From contig JARIEV010000011.1 in assembly GCA_031127225.1 (NCBI GenBank), positions 1 through 43,614 of the forward strand: a stretch of DNA of 43,614 nt, given 5' to 3'. The notes under the pieces are model-generated. The model was not told the DNA's origin, did no database searches, and saw only the letters and a list, made by a program, of their open reading frames with translations. Below, piece after piece: positions 8,421 to 17,505 of this stretch. Position 1 is the stretch's first letter. Every line of letters begins with the position of its first letter. The position numbers and the translations under genes were made by a program. This DNA comes from Gemmatimonadota bacterium. GTDB taxonomy: Bacteria > Gemmatimonadota > Gemmatimonadetes > Gemmatimonadales > Gemmatimonadaceae.

Positions 8421-11400
8421 ATGATTCCTGTCTTGCTGGAGCAGTGTTTTCCGCCCGATGTGCGCGAGCTCGGGGAGTCGTATACCGATCCCTTCGTGTT
8501 CACCCTCGAGCACGTCGATGTCGCGGCGGCGACCGCCTCCGTGCGGGGCACCCGGACGTACGGGGTGTTCCTGCGCGCGCGCGCGGGGCGCCTCCACCTC
8601 GGCTGTACCTGCCCGCACGGGCAGGAGTATGGCGCCTGCAAGCATCTGTGGGCGCTGCTGCGGGTGCTGGATGCGCAGGGCACCCTGGCACCGCTGATGC
8701 AGACCGCTGCCTCGTCTAACGGGGAACCGCAGGTGGCCTTTGAACGCCATCCGCTGGCGGTCATGAAGCCCCAGGCGCGCGTGATCGAGCCGAAGGCCGC
8801 CTCGGCGCCCGAGTGGCAGGTCGCGCTGCGTGATACCGGCGGCCGGCAGCGCTCCGTCATCGCCGACACGCGTACCACCAACCCCGTCACGGCGGTGCTG
8901 GCGGACCGGCGGATTGTGTATCTGGTGCACCTCACCGAGAAGGCGCAGCAGCGCGGGGTGCGCGTGGAGATCGCGACGCAGCGCCGTGACCGCGATAGTG
9001 TCTGGGAAGCCCCGCAGCTCTTTCAGCATTCGCTCGACGCCTGGTGCAACGCCCCCGACCCGGTGGACCGGCAGCTCGCCGAGATGCTGTTGGGGAGCTC
9101 CGATCCGCAGGGCATCGCAACCATGCCTGCGGGCGGATTCATCGTGCGCCCGCGGGCCTATCGCACCACGTTGCGCATGATCTGCGAGACGGGTCGCGCG
9201 CGCCTGCGCAGCAATCGCCCGTCGCTCGATTCGCGCACGATCGCATGGGACGACGGCCCGCCTTGGCAGGTGGCGATGCGGCTCGAGCGTCCCGCACCCG
9301 AGCAGTATCAGTTGGTCGGTGAGCTGCTGCGTGGAGAGACGACGCGCCTGTTGAGCGAGGCACACTGGGTGCACGAATCCGGGCTGGTGCTCTTTGGCGA
9401 GACGCTCGCGCGTCTCGACAGCGATCAGGTCTGGCCGCTGGTGCAAAAGCTGTGGACGGCCGGCGAGTTCGAACTGGGTGATGATCCGTCGGCGTTTCTG
9501 GCCGAGTACCATGCGCTGCCGAACATGCCCCGCTTGTCGTTGCCGGCCGGCGAGATGCATCTCGAGAGCGACGCGGCGCCAGTGCCGATGGTGCGCGTGA
9601 CGGGCGGTGGGGATTCGTGGCGGACCTCGCCGTCGTGGCTCGCGTTGCGGTTCCGGTACGGCACGGCGTTTGTGGACGCCGCGTCTGCGGCGTCCACCTG
9701 TTTCGATAAGAAGACCCGCACGTTATACCGTCGTCGCGCGGCCGCCGAGCGCAATGCGATGACGCGGCTGCGAGCGCTTGGTGCGCAGGAGATGTACTCG
9801 TATGCCGAGAGCCGCATGTCGCTCGTGGTGCAGCCGCACACACTGCCGCGGCTGATCGCGACGCTGGTACGCGAGGGATGGCTGATCGAGTCCGACGGTG
9901 CGACGTTCGTGGCACCGAGCCCGTTGCAGGTGCGCGTGAGCTCGGGGATCGACTGGTTCGATCTCACCGGGACGGTGCGCTACGGCGACTACGAGATCTC
10001 GCTGCCGCAGCTCCTCGCCGCGATGGATGAGGGGAGCGAGCTGATCGAGCTTGGCGACGGGGTGGTGGGGTTGCTCCCTGAGGAATCACTGGCCGAGTTG
10101 CGCGCATTGCTTGCGATCGGGGTGCGTCGCGGTGCCGGCCTCCGGTTCCGCTCGTCGCAGCTCGCGTTGCTCGATGTGCTGCTGGCAGCGCTGCCGGACG
10201 TCGACGTCGATGACACGCTGGCCGCAGGCCGCGCGGAGCTGACGAAGTTTCAGGGCATCAATGTCATCCCGGTGCCGCGCGGCTTCGTGGGCACGTTGCG
10301 CGGTTATCAGGAGGAAGGACTGTCGTGGTTCGGCTTCCTGCGTCGCTTTGCGCTCGGTGGTTGTCTGGCCGACGACATGGGCTTGGGCAAGACGATTCAG
10401 GTGCTTGCGATGCTTGAAGCGCGACGAGACGAAGGCGCCGCCATGTCGTTGCTGGTGGTGCCGCGCTCGCTCGTGTTCAACTGGATCCGTGAAGCGGCAC
10501 GATTCACGCCGCAGCTCAAGGTGCACGATCTCAGCCACGCCGAACGCTCAGTCGAGGATCTCGATACGGTCGACGCGCATCTGGCGATCACCACGTACGG
10601 CACTCTGCGTCGCGATATCGCGCGGCTTGGCGCACGTCGCTTCGATTATGTGATTCTCGATGAAGCCCAGGCCATCAAGAATGCCGGTACCGCCACGGCG
10701 AAGGCGTGTCGCTTGCTGCAGGCCGATCATCGGCTCGCGTTGAGCGGGACCCCGATCGAAAACCGCATCGAAGAGCTCTGGAGTCTGTTCGAGTTCCTCA
10801 ACCCCGGCATGCTCGGCGCCGCCACCACCTTCAGTGCGGCCACGCGGACACTGGCGGCTATGCGTCCCGGCTTGCCGGGCGGCGGTGGTGTGTCGGCGCA
10901 GGAACTGCTGTCGCGCGCCCTGCGTCCGGTGGTGTTGCGCCGAACCAAGGCGATGGTGGCGAAAGAACTGCCGGCGCGAATCGAGCAGACGATCGAAGTC
11001 GAGCTGGAGCCCGGGCAACGTGCGTTTTACGAGCAGTTGCGTAGTGAGTACGCCGGTAGTTTGCTCGAGCGTGTCGAACGCGATGGCATCGGCAAGGCAC
11101 GCATGCACATACTCGAGGCCTTGCTGCGGTTGCGTCAGGCGGCGTGCCATCCGGCGCTGGTCGATCCGGCTAAGGCGTCGCTGCCATCGGCGAAGCTCGA
11201 CGCAGTCGTACCGGCGTTGCAGGAGATCGCCGCCGAGGGCAACAAGGTGCTCGTGTTCTCACAGTTTACGAGTTTCCTGTCACTGTTGCGGGCGCGGCTC
11301 GATGCGCTTGGGGTGCCGTACGAATATCTCGACGGGCGCACGCGCGACCGGCAGGCGCGCGTGGACCGTTTTCAGTCGGCCGAGGGTCCGCCGTTGTTCC

Positions 11401-11693
11401 TGATCAGTCTCAAGGCTGGCGGACACGGATTGAATCTGACCGCGGCCGAGTACGTGTATCTGCTCGACCCATGGTGGAATCCGGCCGTGGAAGCGCAGGC
11501 GATCGACCGGGCGCATCGCATCGGCCAGACCAGTCAGGTGATCGCGACCCGCGTGGTGGCGCGGGACACGATCGAATCGAAGATCCTCGAGCTGCAGGCC
11601 AGCAAGCGGGCGCTCGCCGACGCCATTCTCAGCGAGGACCAGGGCGGACTGGCGGGTGTCGGAAAAGCGGAGCTGCAGCTGCTGTTGGGGTAA
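8421..11693 (+). CDS. SWI2/SNF2-family helicase with N-terminal SWIM zinc finger
   Basis: This 1090-residue protein has an N-terminal SWIM finger (CTCPHGQEYGACKH, a CxC-x9-CxH pattern at about residues 64-77), a long middle region, and a C-terminal Snf2 motor. The motor shows motif I DDMGLGKTIQ at about 650-660, motif II DEAQ at about 747, the SGTPIENR motif III, FSQFTSFL of the second lobe, and motif VI QAIDRAHRIGQ near the end. It is therefore a DNA-stimulated ATPase that probably moves on duplex DNA or strips proteins from it. SWIM fingers bind DNA or protein. No methylase, nuclease or phospholipase D partner is next to it, so it is not obviously part of a defence island. The stop is only 18 bp from the convergent peptidase gene. 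Confidence 0.93.
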   Translation: MIPVLLEQCFPPDVRELGESYTDPFVFTLEHVDVAAATASVRGTRTYGVFLRARAGRLHLGCTCPHGQEYGACKHLWALLRVLDAQGTLAPLMQTAASSNGEPQVAFERHPLAVMKPQARVIEPKAASAPEWQVALRDTGGRQRSVIADTRTTNPVTAVLADRRIVYLVHLTEKAQQRGVRVEIATQRRDRDSVWEAPQLFQHSLDAWCNAPDPVDRQLAEMLLGSSDPQGIATMPAGGFIVRPRAYRTTLRMICETGRARLRSNRPSLDSRTIAWDDGPPWQVAMRLERPAPEQYQLVGELLRGETTRLLSEAHWVHESGLVLFGETLARLDSDQVWPLVQKLWTAGEFELGDDPSAFLAEYHALPNMPRLSLPAGEMHLESDAAPVPMVRVTGGGDSWRTSPSWLALRFRYGTAFVDAASAASTCFDKKTRTLYRRRAAAERNAMTRLRALGAQEMYSYAESRMSLVVQPHTLPRLIATLVREGWLIESDGATFVAPSPLQVRVSSGIDWFDLTGTVRYGDYEISLPQLLAAMDEGSELIELGDGVVGLLPEESLAELRALLAIGVRRGAGLRFRSSQLALLDVLLAALPDVDVDDTLAAGRAELTKFQGINVIPVPRGFVGTLRGYQEEGLSWFGFLRRFALGGCLADDMGLGKTIQVLAMLEARRDEGAAMSLLVVPRSLVFNWIREAARFTPQLKVHDLSHAERSVEDLDTVDAHLAITTYGTLRRDIARLGARRFDYVILDEAQAIKNAGTATAKACRLLQADHRLALSGTPIENRIEELWSLFEFLNPGMLGAATTFSAATRTLAAMRPGLPGGGGVSAQELLSRALRPVVLRRTKAMVAKELPARIEQTIEVELEPGQRAFYEQLRSEYAGSLLERVERDGIGKARMHILEALLRLRQAACHPALVDPAKASLPSAKLDAVVPALQEIAAEGNKVLVFSQFTSFLSLLRARLDALGVPYEYLDGRTRDRQARVDRFQSAEGPPLFLISLKAGGHGLNLTAAEYVYLLDPWWNPAVEAQAIDRAHRIGQTSQVIATRVVARDTIESKILELQASKRALADAILSEDQGGLAGVGKAELQLLLG

Positions 11694-11711
11694 GAGCGGC
11701 GCGGGGCCAGT

Positions 11712-13028
11712 TTAGCGCTGCGATCCCGCCGCCGCCTTCTCCACGCGCTCCATCACCCGCAACAGGTTACCGCCCCAGATCTGCTCGATCTCGCCCTTCG
11801 AGTAGCCGCGGCGCACGAGTTCCGCCGTGACGTTCAAAGACTCCGTTGCATTGCGCCAGCCGTCCACGCCGCCGCCGCCGTCGAAGTCGGAGCTGATCCC
11901 CACGTGGTCGATCCCGATCAGTTTCACCACGTAGTCGATGTGATTCACGAAGTCCGCCACATTCGCCGGTGGATCCGACGGGTAGCGGCGCGCCGTGATG
12001 TCTTCCTGCTTCGCGAGATACGCGTTGCGCTTCTCGTCGGCGAGCGCCTGAATTTGTGCTTGCTGCTCCCGACGATCGGTGGCCGTGATGCCGAACTCGG
12101 TGCGCAGATCGGTCATCGCGGCGGCGCGCGCCTGTTCGCGCGGTACGTCGCGCGTGGGATCGCACTTCACGTAGCTGTTGAACGCCACGAGCTGAATCAC
12201 GCCGCCGTTCTTCTTCAGCGCCTGCAGCTGCTCGTCGTCCATGTTGCGGCTGTGATTGCAGATCGCGCGTACGCCGGAATGCGAGGCGATGATCGGCGCC
12301 TTCGAGAGGGCGATCGTCTGCAGCATCGACTGCTTGGACGGATGTGACACGTCGATCATCATGCCCAGCCGGTTCATCTCGGCGATCACTTGCCGGCCCA
12401 ACGCACTGAGGCCGTTGTGTAGCCACACCCCGTCCCGCTCACCCGTGTTCGAATCGGAGAGCTGGCTGTGGCCGTTGTGCGCCAGCGACATGTAGCGACC
12501 GCCGCGCTCGAAGAAGCGCTGCACGTTCGTGAGGTCGGCGCCGATCGGAAAGCCGTTCTCGACCCCGATGAAGATCACGCGTTTCCCCGCCGCATGAATG
12601 CGGCGCGCATCGGCGGCGGTGTAGGCGATTTCCGCGCGCGCCGGCGCCAGCTGTTCAGTGAGGCGATGGATCGCGTCGAATTTCTCGAGGGCCTGTGCGT
12701 TGGCGCTGGCGAATCCTTCGGCGTCGAGTTTCGGCGACTGACCCACATACACCACCAGGAAGGCGCCACCCAGTCCGCCTTCCTCCATCTTGGCGAGATC
12801 AACCTGCGTCCGCGGCAGTTTCTGCGTGTAGTTCGGGCCCGCCGCCGTGAAGTTGTTCGGCGCGATGTCGACGTGCGTATCGATGGAGAGCACGGCTGCG
12901 TGCACCGCCTTGGCGCTCGCCATCACGGCGGCTTCGTTGGTAATAGGCTTGCGCGACTGCGCATGCAGTAGCGCCGGGACCGACACGAGCGTGAGGGTGG
13001 CGGCGCGCAGGGTGTGCGACAGGAGCAT
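11712..13028 (-). CDS. Exported membrane dipeptidase, peptidase family M19
   Basis: This is a dizinc dipeptidase of the renal dipeptidase family, which splits dipeptides including D-residue-containing ones. The expected metal ligands are present: DTHVD near the mature N-terminus, the bridging Glu in IGVENG, His in IDVSHPS and in ASHSG, and Asp in SSDFDGGGG. The sequence GIDHVGISSDFDG is a family hallmark. An N-terminal signal peptide (MLLSHTLRAATLTLVSVPALLHAQ) indicates export; I chose ATG 13028 because it begins at this signal, although the frame runs on to a GTG at 13085. The encoded protein is 438 residues. It follows the ABC operon on the same strand but is separated by 132 bp, so co-transcription is possible rather than shown. 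Confidence 0.92.
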   Translation of the reverse strand: MLLSHTLRAATLTLVSVPALLHAQSRKPITNEAAVMASAKAVHAAVLSIDTHVDIAPNNFTAAGPNYTQKLPRTQVDLAKMEEGGLGGAFLVVYVGQSPKLDAEGFASANAQALEKFDAIHRLTEQLAPARAEIAYTAADARRIHAAGKRVIFIGVENGFPIGADLTNVQRFFERGGRYMSLAHNGHSQLSDSNTGERDGVWLHNGLSALGRQVIAEMNRLGMMIDVSHPSKQSMLQTIALSKAPIIASHSGVRAICNHSRNMDDEQLQALKKNGGVIQLVAFNSYVKCDPTRDVPREQARAAAMTDLRTEFGITATDRREQQAQIQALADEKRNAYLAKQEDITARRYPSDPPANVADFVNHIDYVVKLIGIDHVGISSDFDGGGGVDGWRNATESLNVTAELVRRGYSKGEIEQIWGGNLLRVMERVEKAAAGSQR

Positions 13029-13160
13029 GAGGAGGCGGAGCTGAGGGGGCCGCGGTCGCGCGGGAGGTGGATCGTCAGGGACCACTGGGGAGATTACGCT
13101 GATTCCCCGATGGGTGCTGGTGTGCGACGCCGGAACCCGTCGGAGTCTGGCGGGTGCCCG

Positions 13161-14102
13161 TTACCCGGCACGCGGGCGGGCGCGCCGGCCGGTCATGGCC
13201 AGCACGATCAGGGTGAGCAGATACGGCACCGCCAGAAACAGCTGGTACGGAATGCCGCTCCATCCCATGGCCTGAAACAGCGTCTGCAACGAGGTGGCCG
13301 CGCCGAACAGCAGCGCCGCTGCGGCGACCCCGAGCGGGCGCCATCGCCCGAGCACCACGATGGCGATGGCGATAAAGCCTCGGCCGGCAGACATCTCTTC
13401 TGCGAAGGTGCCGGCCTGGGCGAGTACCAGCGTGGCGCCGGCCACTCCGGCCATCGCGCCGGCGAAGAGTACCGCGACCGCTTGAATACGGCGGGGGGAG
13501 ACGCCGGCCGCGATCGCCGCCTCGGGGTATTCCCCCGCCGCTCGCAAGGACAGCCCGGCGTGGGTGCGCTGCATCCACCACGCCAGCAGGGGGGCGATCA
13601 CGTACAGGGCGTACGTTACCAGCGGCTGTGCGAACAAGGCGTGGCCGATGAGCGGCAGTTCGGACAGCCAGGGTACCGCGTAGATCTCGGCCGTCGGGGT
13701 GGTGAGTGCCACGCCCCCAGCGCCGTATACCGTGCGGTACAGCGTGCCGGTCAGGCCCAGCGCCAACAGCGTCATGGCGGTGCCGCTGATGATCTGGTCG
13801 GCGCGCAGTCCTACGGTGAACAGCGCGAACAGCGCCGCGACCACCAGCCCCGCCAGCGCGCCCGCGGCGAACCCGCCCGCCACACCCAAGGCCCCGGCGC
13901 CGATCGCGCCGGCGGCGATGGTCGCGCCCAAGGCGCCGGCGATGATCGACCCTTCCAGGCCGATGTTGATCACGCCCGCTCGTTCGCTCACGGTCTCGCC
14001 AAGCGCGGCCCACGCCAACGGGGTCGCGGTGCGCACGGTGGCTTCGAGCAATCCCGCCCCCACGGCCAGCGCGCCGACACTGGTGCCCAGCGCGTCGCTC
14101 AT
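13161..14102 (-). CDS. BMP-type nucleoside ABC transporter permease (second permease)
   Basis: This 313-residue hydrophobic protein has about eight membrane segments and belongs to the branched-chain amino acid/ribose permease group (PF02653). The segment LGETVSERAGVINIGLEGSI near residues 34-53 is diagnostic of the NupQ/YufQ-like permease in nucleoside importers. Its start overlaps the stop of the first permease by 4 bp (ATGA), as expected for two subunits made in equal amounts. It would form the membrane channel together with its neighbour, fed by the BMP lipoprotein and driven by the tandem ATPase. Substrate assignment (nucleosides) rests on operon type only. Confidence 0.9.
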   Translation of the reverse strand: MSDALGTSVGALAVGAGLLEATVRTATPLAWAALGETVSERAGVINIGLEGSIIAGALGATIAAGAIGAGALGVAGGFAAGALAGLVVAALFALFTVGLRADQIISGTAMTLLALGLTGTLYRTVYGAGGVALTTPTAEIYAVPWLSELPLIGHALFAQPLVTYALYVIAPLLAWWMQRTHAGLSLRAAGEYPEAAIAAGVSPRRIQAVAVLFAGAMAGVAGATLVLAQAGTFAEEMSAGRGFIAIAIVVLGRWRPLGVAAAALLFGAATSLQTLFQAMGWSGIPYQLFLAVPYLLTLIVLAMTGRRARPRAG

Positions 14103-15187
14103 GTGCCCGCCTCCAGGCTCGTCGCCGCCGGCGTGCGCGACACCCGCCAGCGATCGGCCGCCACAACCAGCAGAATCAGGAGTGCCTCCACCACCGACAC
14201 CACCACGCTCGGCACTCCGGCGTCACGCTGCATCGCGTTGGCGCCCGCCTCGAGCGCGCCGAACAGCAGCGCGGTGCCCAGCACGCCGAGGGGGTGGAGC
14301 CGTGCCAGCAGCGCCACGGCGATCGCGGTGTAGCCGTACCCCGGGGAGAAGTTTTCGTATAACGCAAAAGTGACGCCGGTGTATTCCACCGCACCGGCCA
14401 GTCCGGCCAGCAGGCCGCTGAGCAGGAACGCGCCGAATAGCGTGCGCGGGACGTCGATCGTCCCGGCGCTGGCGGAAGCGGTTGGGCTCGCGCCGACCGC
14501 CCGGACACGGAAGCCGGCGGCGGTATGGCGCAACCACCACGAGAGTGCGATCGCAGCCAACAGCGCGATGATGACTCCCGCGTGCAGTCGCGTGCCATCG
14601 AACAGCACCGGCAGTTGCAGCGCCGGCGGCAGGGTGACCGACTGCGGATTGATGCGCGTGGGTTCCTGCAGCGGTCCGCGGACCAGCCAACCGGTGAGGT
14701 ATTCGGCAATGAAGTTCAGCATGATAGTGCTGATCACTTCCAGCACACCGAAGCGCAGGCGTAGCGCGCCGGCCGCCGCCGCCCACAGGCCGCCGGCCAC
14801 GGCACCTCCCACCAGCATCACGGGGATGGCGACGATGCTCGGCATCGGCGCGAGAGCGGCACCGAGCGCCGTCGCGGCGGCGGCGCCCACCAGCAGCTGT
14901 CCTTCCGCACCGATGTTCAGAATGCCGGCGCGGAACGCCACGGACACGGCCAGCCCGGCCAGGGCCAGCGGTACCATGCGCACCATCGTCGCCGATGTGA
15001 TGGCATACCATGACCCGAAGGCGCCGCGCACCAACGCGAGCAACGCCGGTGCTACGTCATGGCCGGTGGCGATGAGCAGCAACGCGAGCACCCCAAGGGC
15101 GACCCCCAGCAGCAGCGCCACGCGCAGGACGGCGGACTGTACCGCCCAAGTGAGGGCGGTGGCGAGCATTGCCCGCGCGCCACTCAT
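14099..15187 (-). CDS. BMP-type nucleoside ABC transporter permease (first permease)
   Basis: This is a 362-residue integral membrane protein of the same permease superfamily as its neighbour, corresponding to the NupP/YufP member. The motif LAVSVAFRAGILNIGAEGQLLVG near residue 80 is the family signature: the pair always carries one NIGxEGQ and one NIGLEGS sequence. The gene overlaps both neighbours by 4 bp, showing translational coupling within a single mRNA. The N-terminal 60 residues hold the first membrane segments. Nothing looks broken or unusual in length. Confidence 0.9.
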   Translation of the reverse strand: MSGARAMLATALTWAVQSAVLRVALLLGVALGVLALLLIATGHDVAPALLALVRGAFGSWYAITSATMVRMVPLALAGLAVSVAFRAGILNIGAEGQLLVGAAAATALGAALAPMPSIVAIPVMLVGGAVAGGLWAAAAGALRLRFGVLEVISTIMLNFIAEYLTGWLVRGPLQEPTRINPQSVTLPPALQLPVLFDGTRLHAGVIIALLAAIALSWWLRHTAAGFRVRAVGASPTASASAGTIDVPRTLFGAFLLSGLLAGLAGAVEYTGVTFALYENFSPGYGYTAIAVALLARLHPLGVLGTALLFGALEAGANAMQRDAGVPSVVVSVVEALLILLVVAADRWRVSRTPAATSLEAGT

Positions 15188-16665
15188 ACCGGTGCTCCCT
15201 GCAGCATGGCACGTCCCACCGCATCACGATCCCGCGCCACGGGGATCAGCGCGCCGTCGTGCATGGCGTACACGGTGTCCGCCAACTGCAGGACTTCGTC
15301 GAGATCGCTGCTGTACACGACCACCGCCGTTCCCGCATCACGTGCCGCACGTAGCGCCCGGTGAACGGCGGCGGTGGCCACGAAGTCGAGCCCGCGTGAT
15401 GGATTCTCCACGACGAGCGCCTGCCGCGAGGCCTCGAGCTCGCGTCCAACGACGAGCTTCTGCTGATTGCCCCCAGAGAGCGTCCGCGCGAGGGCGTCGG
15501 GCCCCGAGGCGCGCACGTCATAGTGCTGCAGCAGTGTGCCGGTGCGTTGTCGGAAGGCCGTCCAGTTCACCACGCCATCCCGTACGCCGACGCCTTGCAG
15601 CGCGATGTTTTCAAAGAGTGGGGCATCCAGCAGCAACGCATCGCGGTGCCGGTCTTCCGGTACGAATCCCACCTGGGTCGGGATCGACACGCGTCCGGCG
15701 GTCGGCGTCATCCGGCCGGCCAAGAGGCGCAGCAAGTGATGCTGCCCTGCCCCTTCCACGCCGGCCACACCGACGATTTCTCCGGCACGTACCTGCATCG
15801 ATGCCGATCGCAGTCGCAACACGCCGTCGGCGTCACGGACCGATGCCTGATCGAGTTGCATGACGATGGCGCCGGATGCGCGCACGGTGTCCTGCGCCGT
15901 CACGGTGGCGTGGTGGTCGAGGTCCGGTCCGTCCGGCACGGTCAGGCCGCCGTTCAGCATGGCGGTGGCAATGTCCGACTCGGTGGTGTTGGCGGCGGCA
16001 GTGGCCAGCACCGTGCGGCCCCGATGCAACACGGTGATGTCGTCGGCTATGGCCAGCGCATCACGGAGCTTGTGGGTGATCAACACCACGGCGTGGCCGG
16101 CATCGGCGTAGCCACGCATCCAGCGTAACAGCTCGGTTGCTTCCGACGGGGCCAGCACGGCGGTGGGCTCGTCGAGAATGAGCAGCTGCACATTGCGCGC
16201 GAGCGCTTTGACGATTTCGCATCGCTGTTGCGCACCCACCGGCAGATCCTCTACCCGCGCGTCAGGATCGAGCGAGAGTCCTGCCCGGGTTGCCACGTCG
16301 CGCACCCGGTCCGCCGCCCCGTGCGGATCAAACCGGCCACGACCGCCCAGCGCCACATTTTCGGCCACGGTCATCGACGGAACCAGCGAAAAATGCTGGT
16401 GCACCATGCCGATGCCACGCGCGAGGGCGTCGCCAGGCGAGCGGAGCGTGGTGGGTACACCGCGCAGCAGCATCGTGCCGCTGTCGGGACGGAGCAGTCC
16501 GAACACCACTCGCATCAGGGTGGTTTTGCCGGCGCCGTTTTCCCCCAACAGCGCGTGTACGGTCCCCGCCCGCACATGCAGTGATGCACGGTCCAGCGCC
16601 ACGACCCGACCGAACGCGTGGGTGATGCCGTCCAGCGAGAGCAGTGGCGCTCCCGGGGTGCTCAC
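15184..16665 (-). CDS. Tandem ABC ATPase of BMP-type nucleoside importer
   Basis: This 493-residue protein has two nucleotide-binding domains in one chain, as in RbsA and NupA/NupO. The first has a canonical Walker A (GENGAGKTT), the variant signature VGAQQRCEIVKAL and Walker B LLILDEPTAVL. The second has a degenerate Walker A (GVEGAGQHHL, lacking the Lys), signature LSGGNQQKLVVG and a Walker B region ALVVENPSRGLDF; this asymmetry is normal in the family. The start is GTG 16665, whose GTGA overlaps the stop of the Nif3-like gene by 4 bp. The frame extends further upstream, but that part is only the antiphase of the Nif3 gene. Confidence 0.92.
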   Translation of the reverse strand: MSTPGAPLLSLDGITHAFGRVVALDRASLHVRAGTVHALLGENGAGKTTLMRVVFGLLRPDSGTMLLRGVPTTLRSPGDALARGIGMVHQHFSLVPSMTVAENVALGGRGRFDPHGAADRVRDVATRAGLSLDPDARVEDLPVGAQQRCEIVKALARNVQLLILDEPTAVLAPSEATELLRWMRGYADAGHAVVLITHKLRDALAIADDITVLHRGRTVLATAAANTTESDIATAMLNGGLTVPDGPDLDHHATVTAQDTVRASGAIVMQLDQASVRDADGVLRLRSASMQVRAGEIVGVAGVEGAGQHHLLRLLAGRMTPTAGRVSIPTQVGFVPEDRHRDALLLDAPLFENIALQGVGVRDGVVNWTAFRQRTGTLLQHYDVRASGPDALARTLSGGNQQKLVVGRELEASRQALVVENPSRGLDFVATAAVHRALRAARDAGTAVVVYSSDLDEVLQLADTVYAMHDGALIPVARDRDAVGRAMLQGAPV

Positions 16666-17498
16666 GATCCGGTCGGCAGGTGCAGGAAGGTCCACGGCAA
16701 TCCGAAGCGCGATTCGAGCAAGGCACCCAGCGCCTGTACGCCAAGCGTTTCCGTGGCGTAGTGCCCGGCATACACGACGCACAGATTGTGCTCGATCGCT
16801 TCGACGGTCGTGTGGTGCGGTCCCTCGCCCACGATCAAGGTGTCCACACCGTTCTCCCGCGCTTCGCGCAGCGTCTCCGACGAGGCACCACCACCGGTGC
16901 AGATCGCCCAACGGCGTGTCCGTCGGCCGGCCGCCGGCACCGACGTGCGCACCGAGCCGCCGTAGCGTGCGACCAATCCCTGCACTCGGCGCACGAGGTC
17001 GTCGGTCGGTTCGTCGGCCGCACCGGTGACACCGATGTCCACCGTTTTGAATCGCGCGAATCCACCGTCGGGGGTGAGCCCCACGGATTCGGCCAGGCGC
17101 ACGTTGTTGCCGTGCACGGCGTGCAGATCGAGCGGCAGGTGTGATGCGTACACGGCCACGTTGTTGGCAAGCAGCGACCGGTACTTGTCGTAGGTCACGC
17201 CGACGATGGGCTGCGCCCCACCCCAGAATAGTCCGTGGTGAACGATGAGCAGGTCCGCGCCCGAGATCACGGCCTCCCCGATGGCGGCGTGCGATGCGTC
17301 AACGGCGACCGCCACGCGATGCACTTTGCCGCCGTTGGCCACCTGCAGCCCGTTCACGGCGCCCGGGTAGTCGGGGATCTCAGTGGTGCGCAGTTCTCCG
17401 TCGAGCATGGCGACGATGTCGCCGAGGGCGACCGGTGGCAGCGATGTGCCGTTGCCGCTGGCGGCGGTGAGGATGCGGTCGCTCGATGGAGGTTTCAT
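16662..17498 (-). CDS. Nif3-like dinuclear metal centre protein (DUF34)
   Basis: This 278-residue protein belongs to the NIF3/DUF34/YbgI family, ring-shaped hexamers with a two-metal site; the biochemical role is unsettled, with GTP cyclohydrolase-like and metal-delivery functions proposed. The metal-binding elements are visible: VHHGLFWG in the first half, ASHLPLD, and GHYATETLG near the C-terminus. The sequence GVTGAADEPTDDLV lies in the middle part. I chose ATG 17498, 7 bp after the stop of the BMP gene; the frame runs upstream into that gene. Its own stop overlaps the ATPase start. Its place inside a nucleoside importer operon is notable (see findings). Confidence 0.9.
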   Translation of the reverse strand: MKPPSSDRILTAASGNGTSLPPVALGDIVAMLDGELRTTEIPDYPGAVNGLQVANGGKVHRVAVAVDASHAAIGEAVISGADLLIVHHGLFWGGAQPIVGVTYDKYRSLLANNVAVYASHLPLDLHAVHGNNVRLAESVGLTPDGGFARFKTVDIGVTGAADEPTDDLVRRVQGLVARYGGSVRTSVPAAGRRTRRWAICTGGGASSETLREARENGVDTLIVGEGPHHTTVEAIEHNLCVVYAGHYATETLGVQALGALLESRFGLPWTFLHLPTGS

Positions 17499-17505
17499 GC
17501 GGTCG

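Noticed and set aside
13014-14333. Plus-strand frame of 439 codons opposite the permease genes
   Set aside because: It is the antisense of two permeases with clear family signatures and its product is low-complexity.
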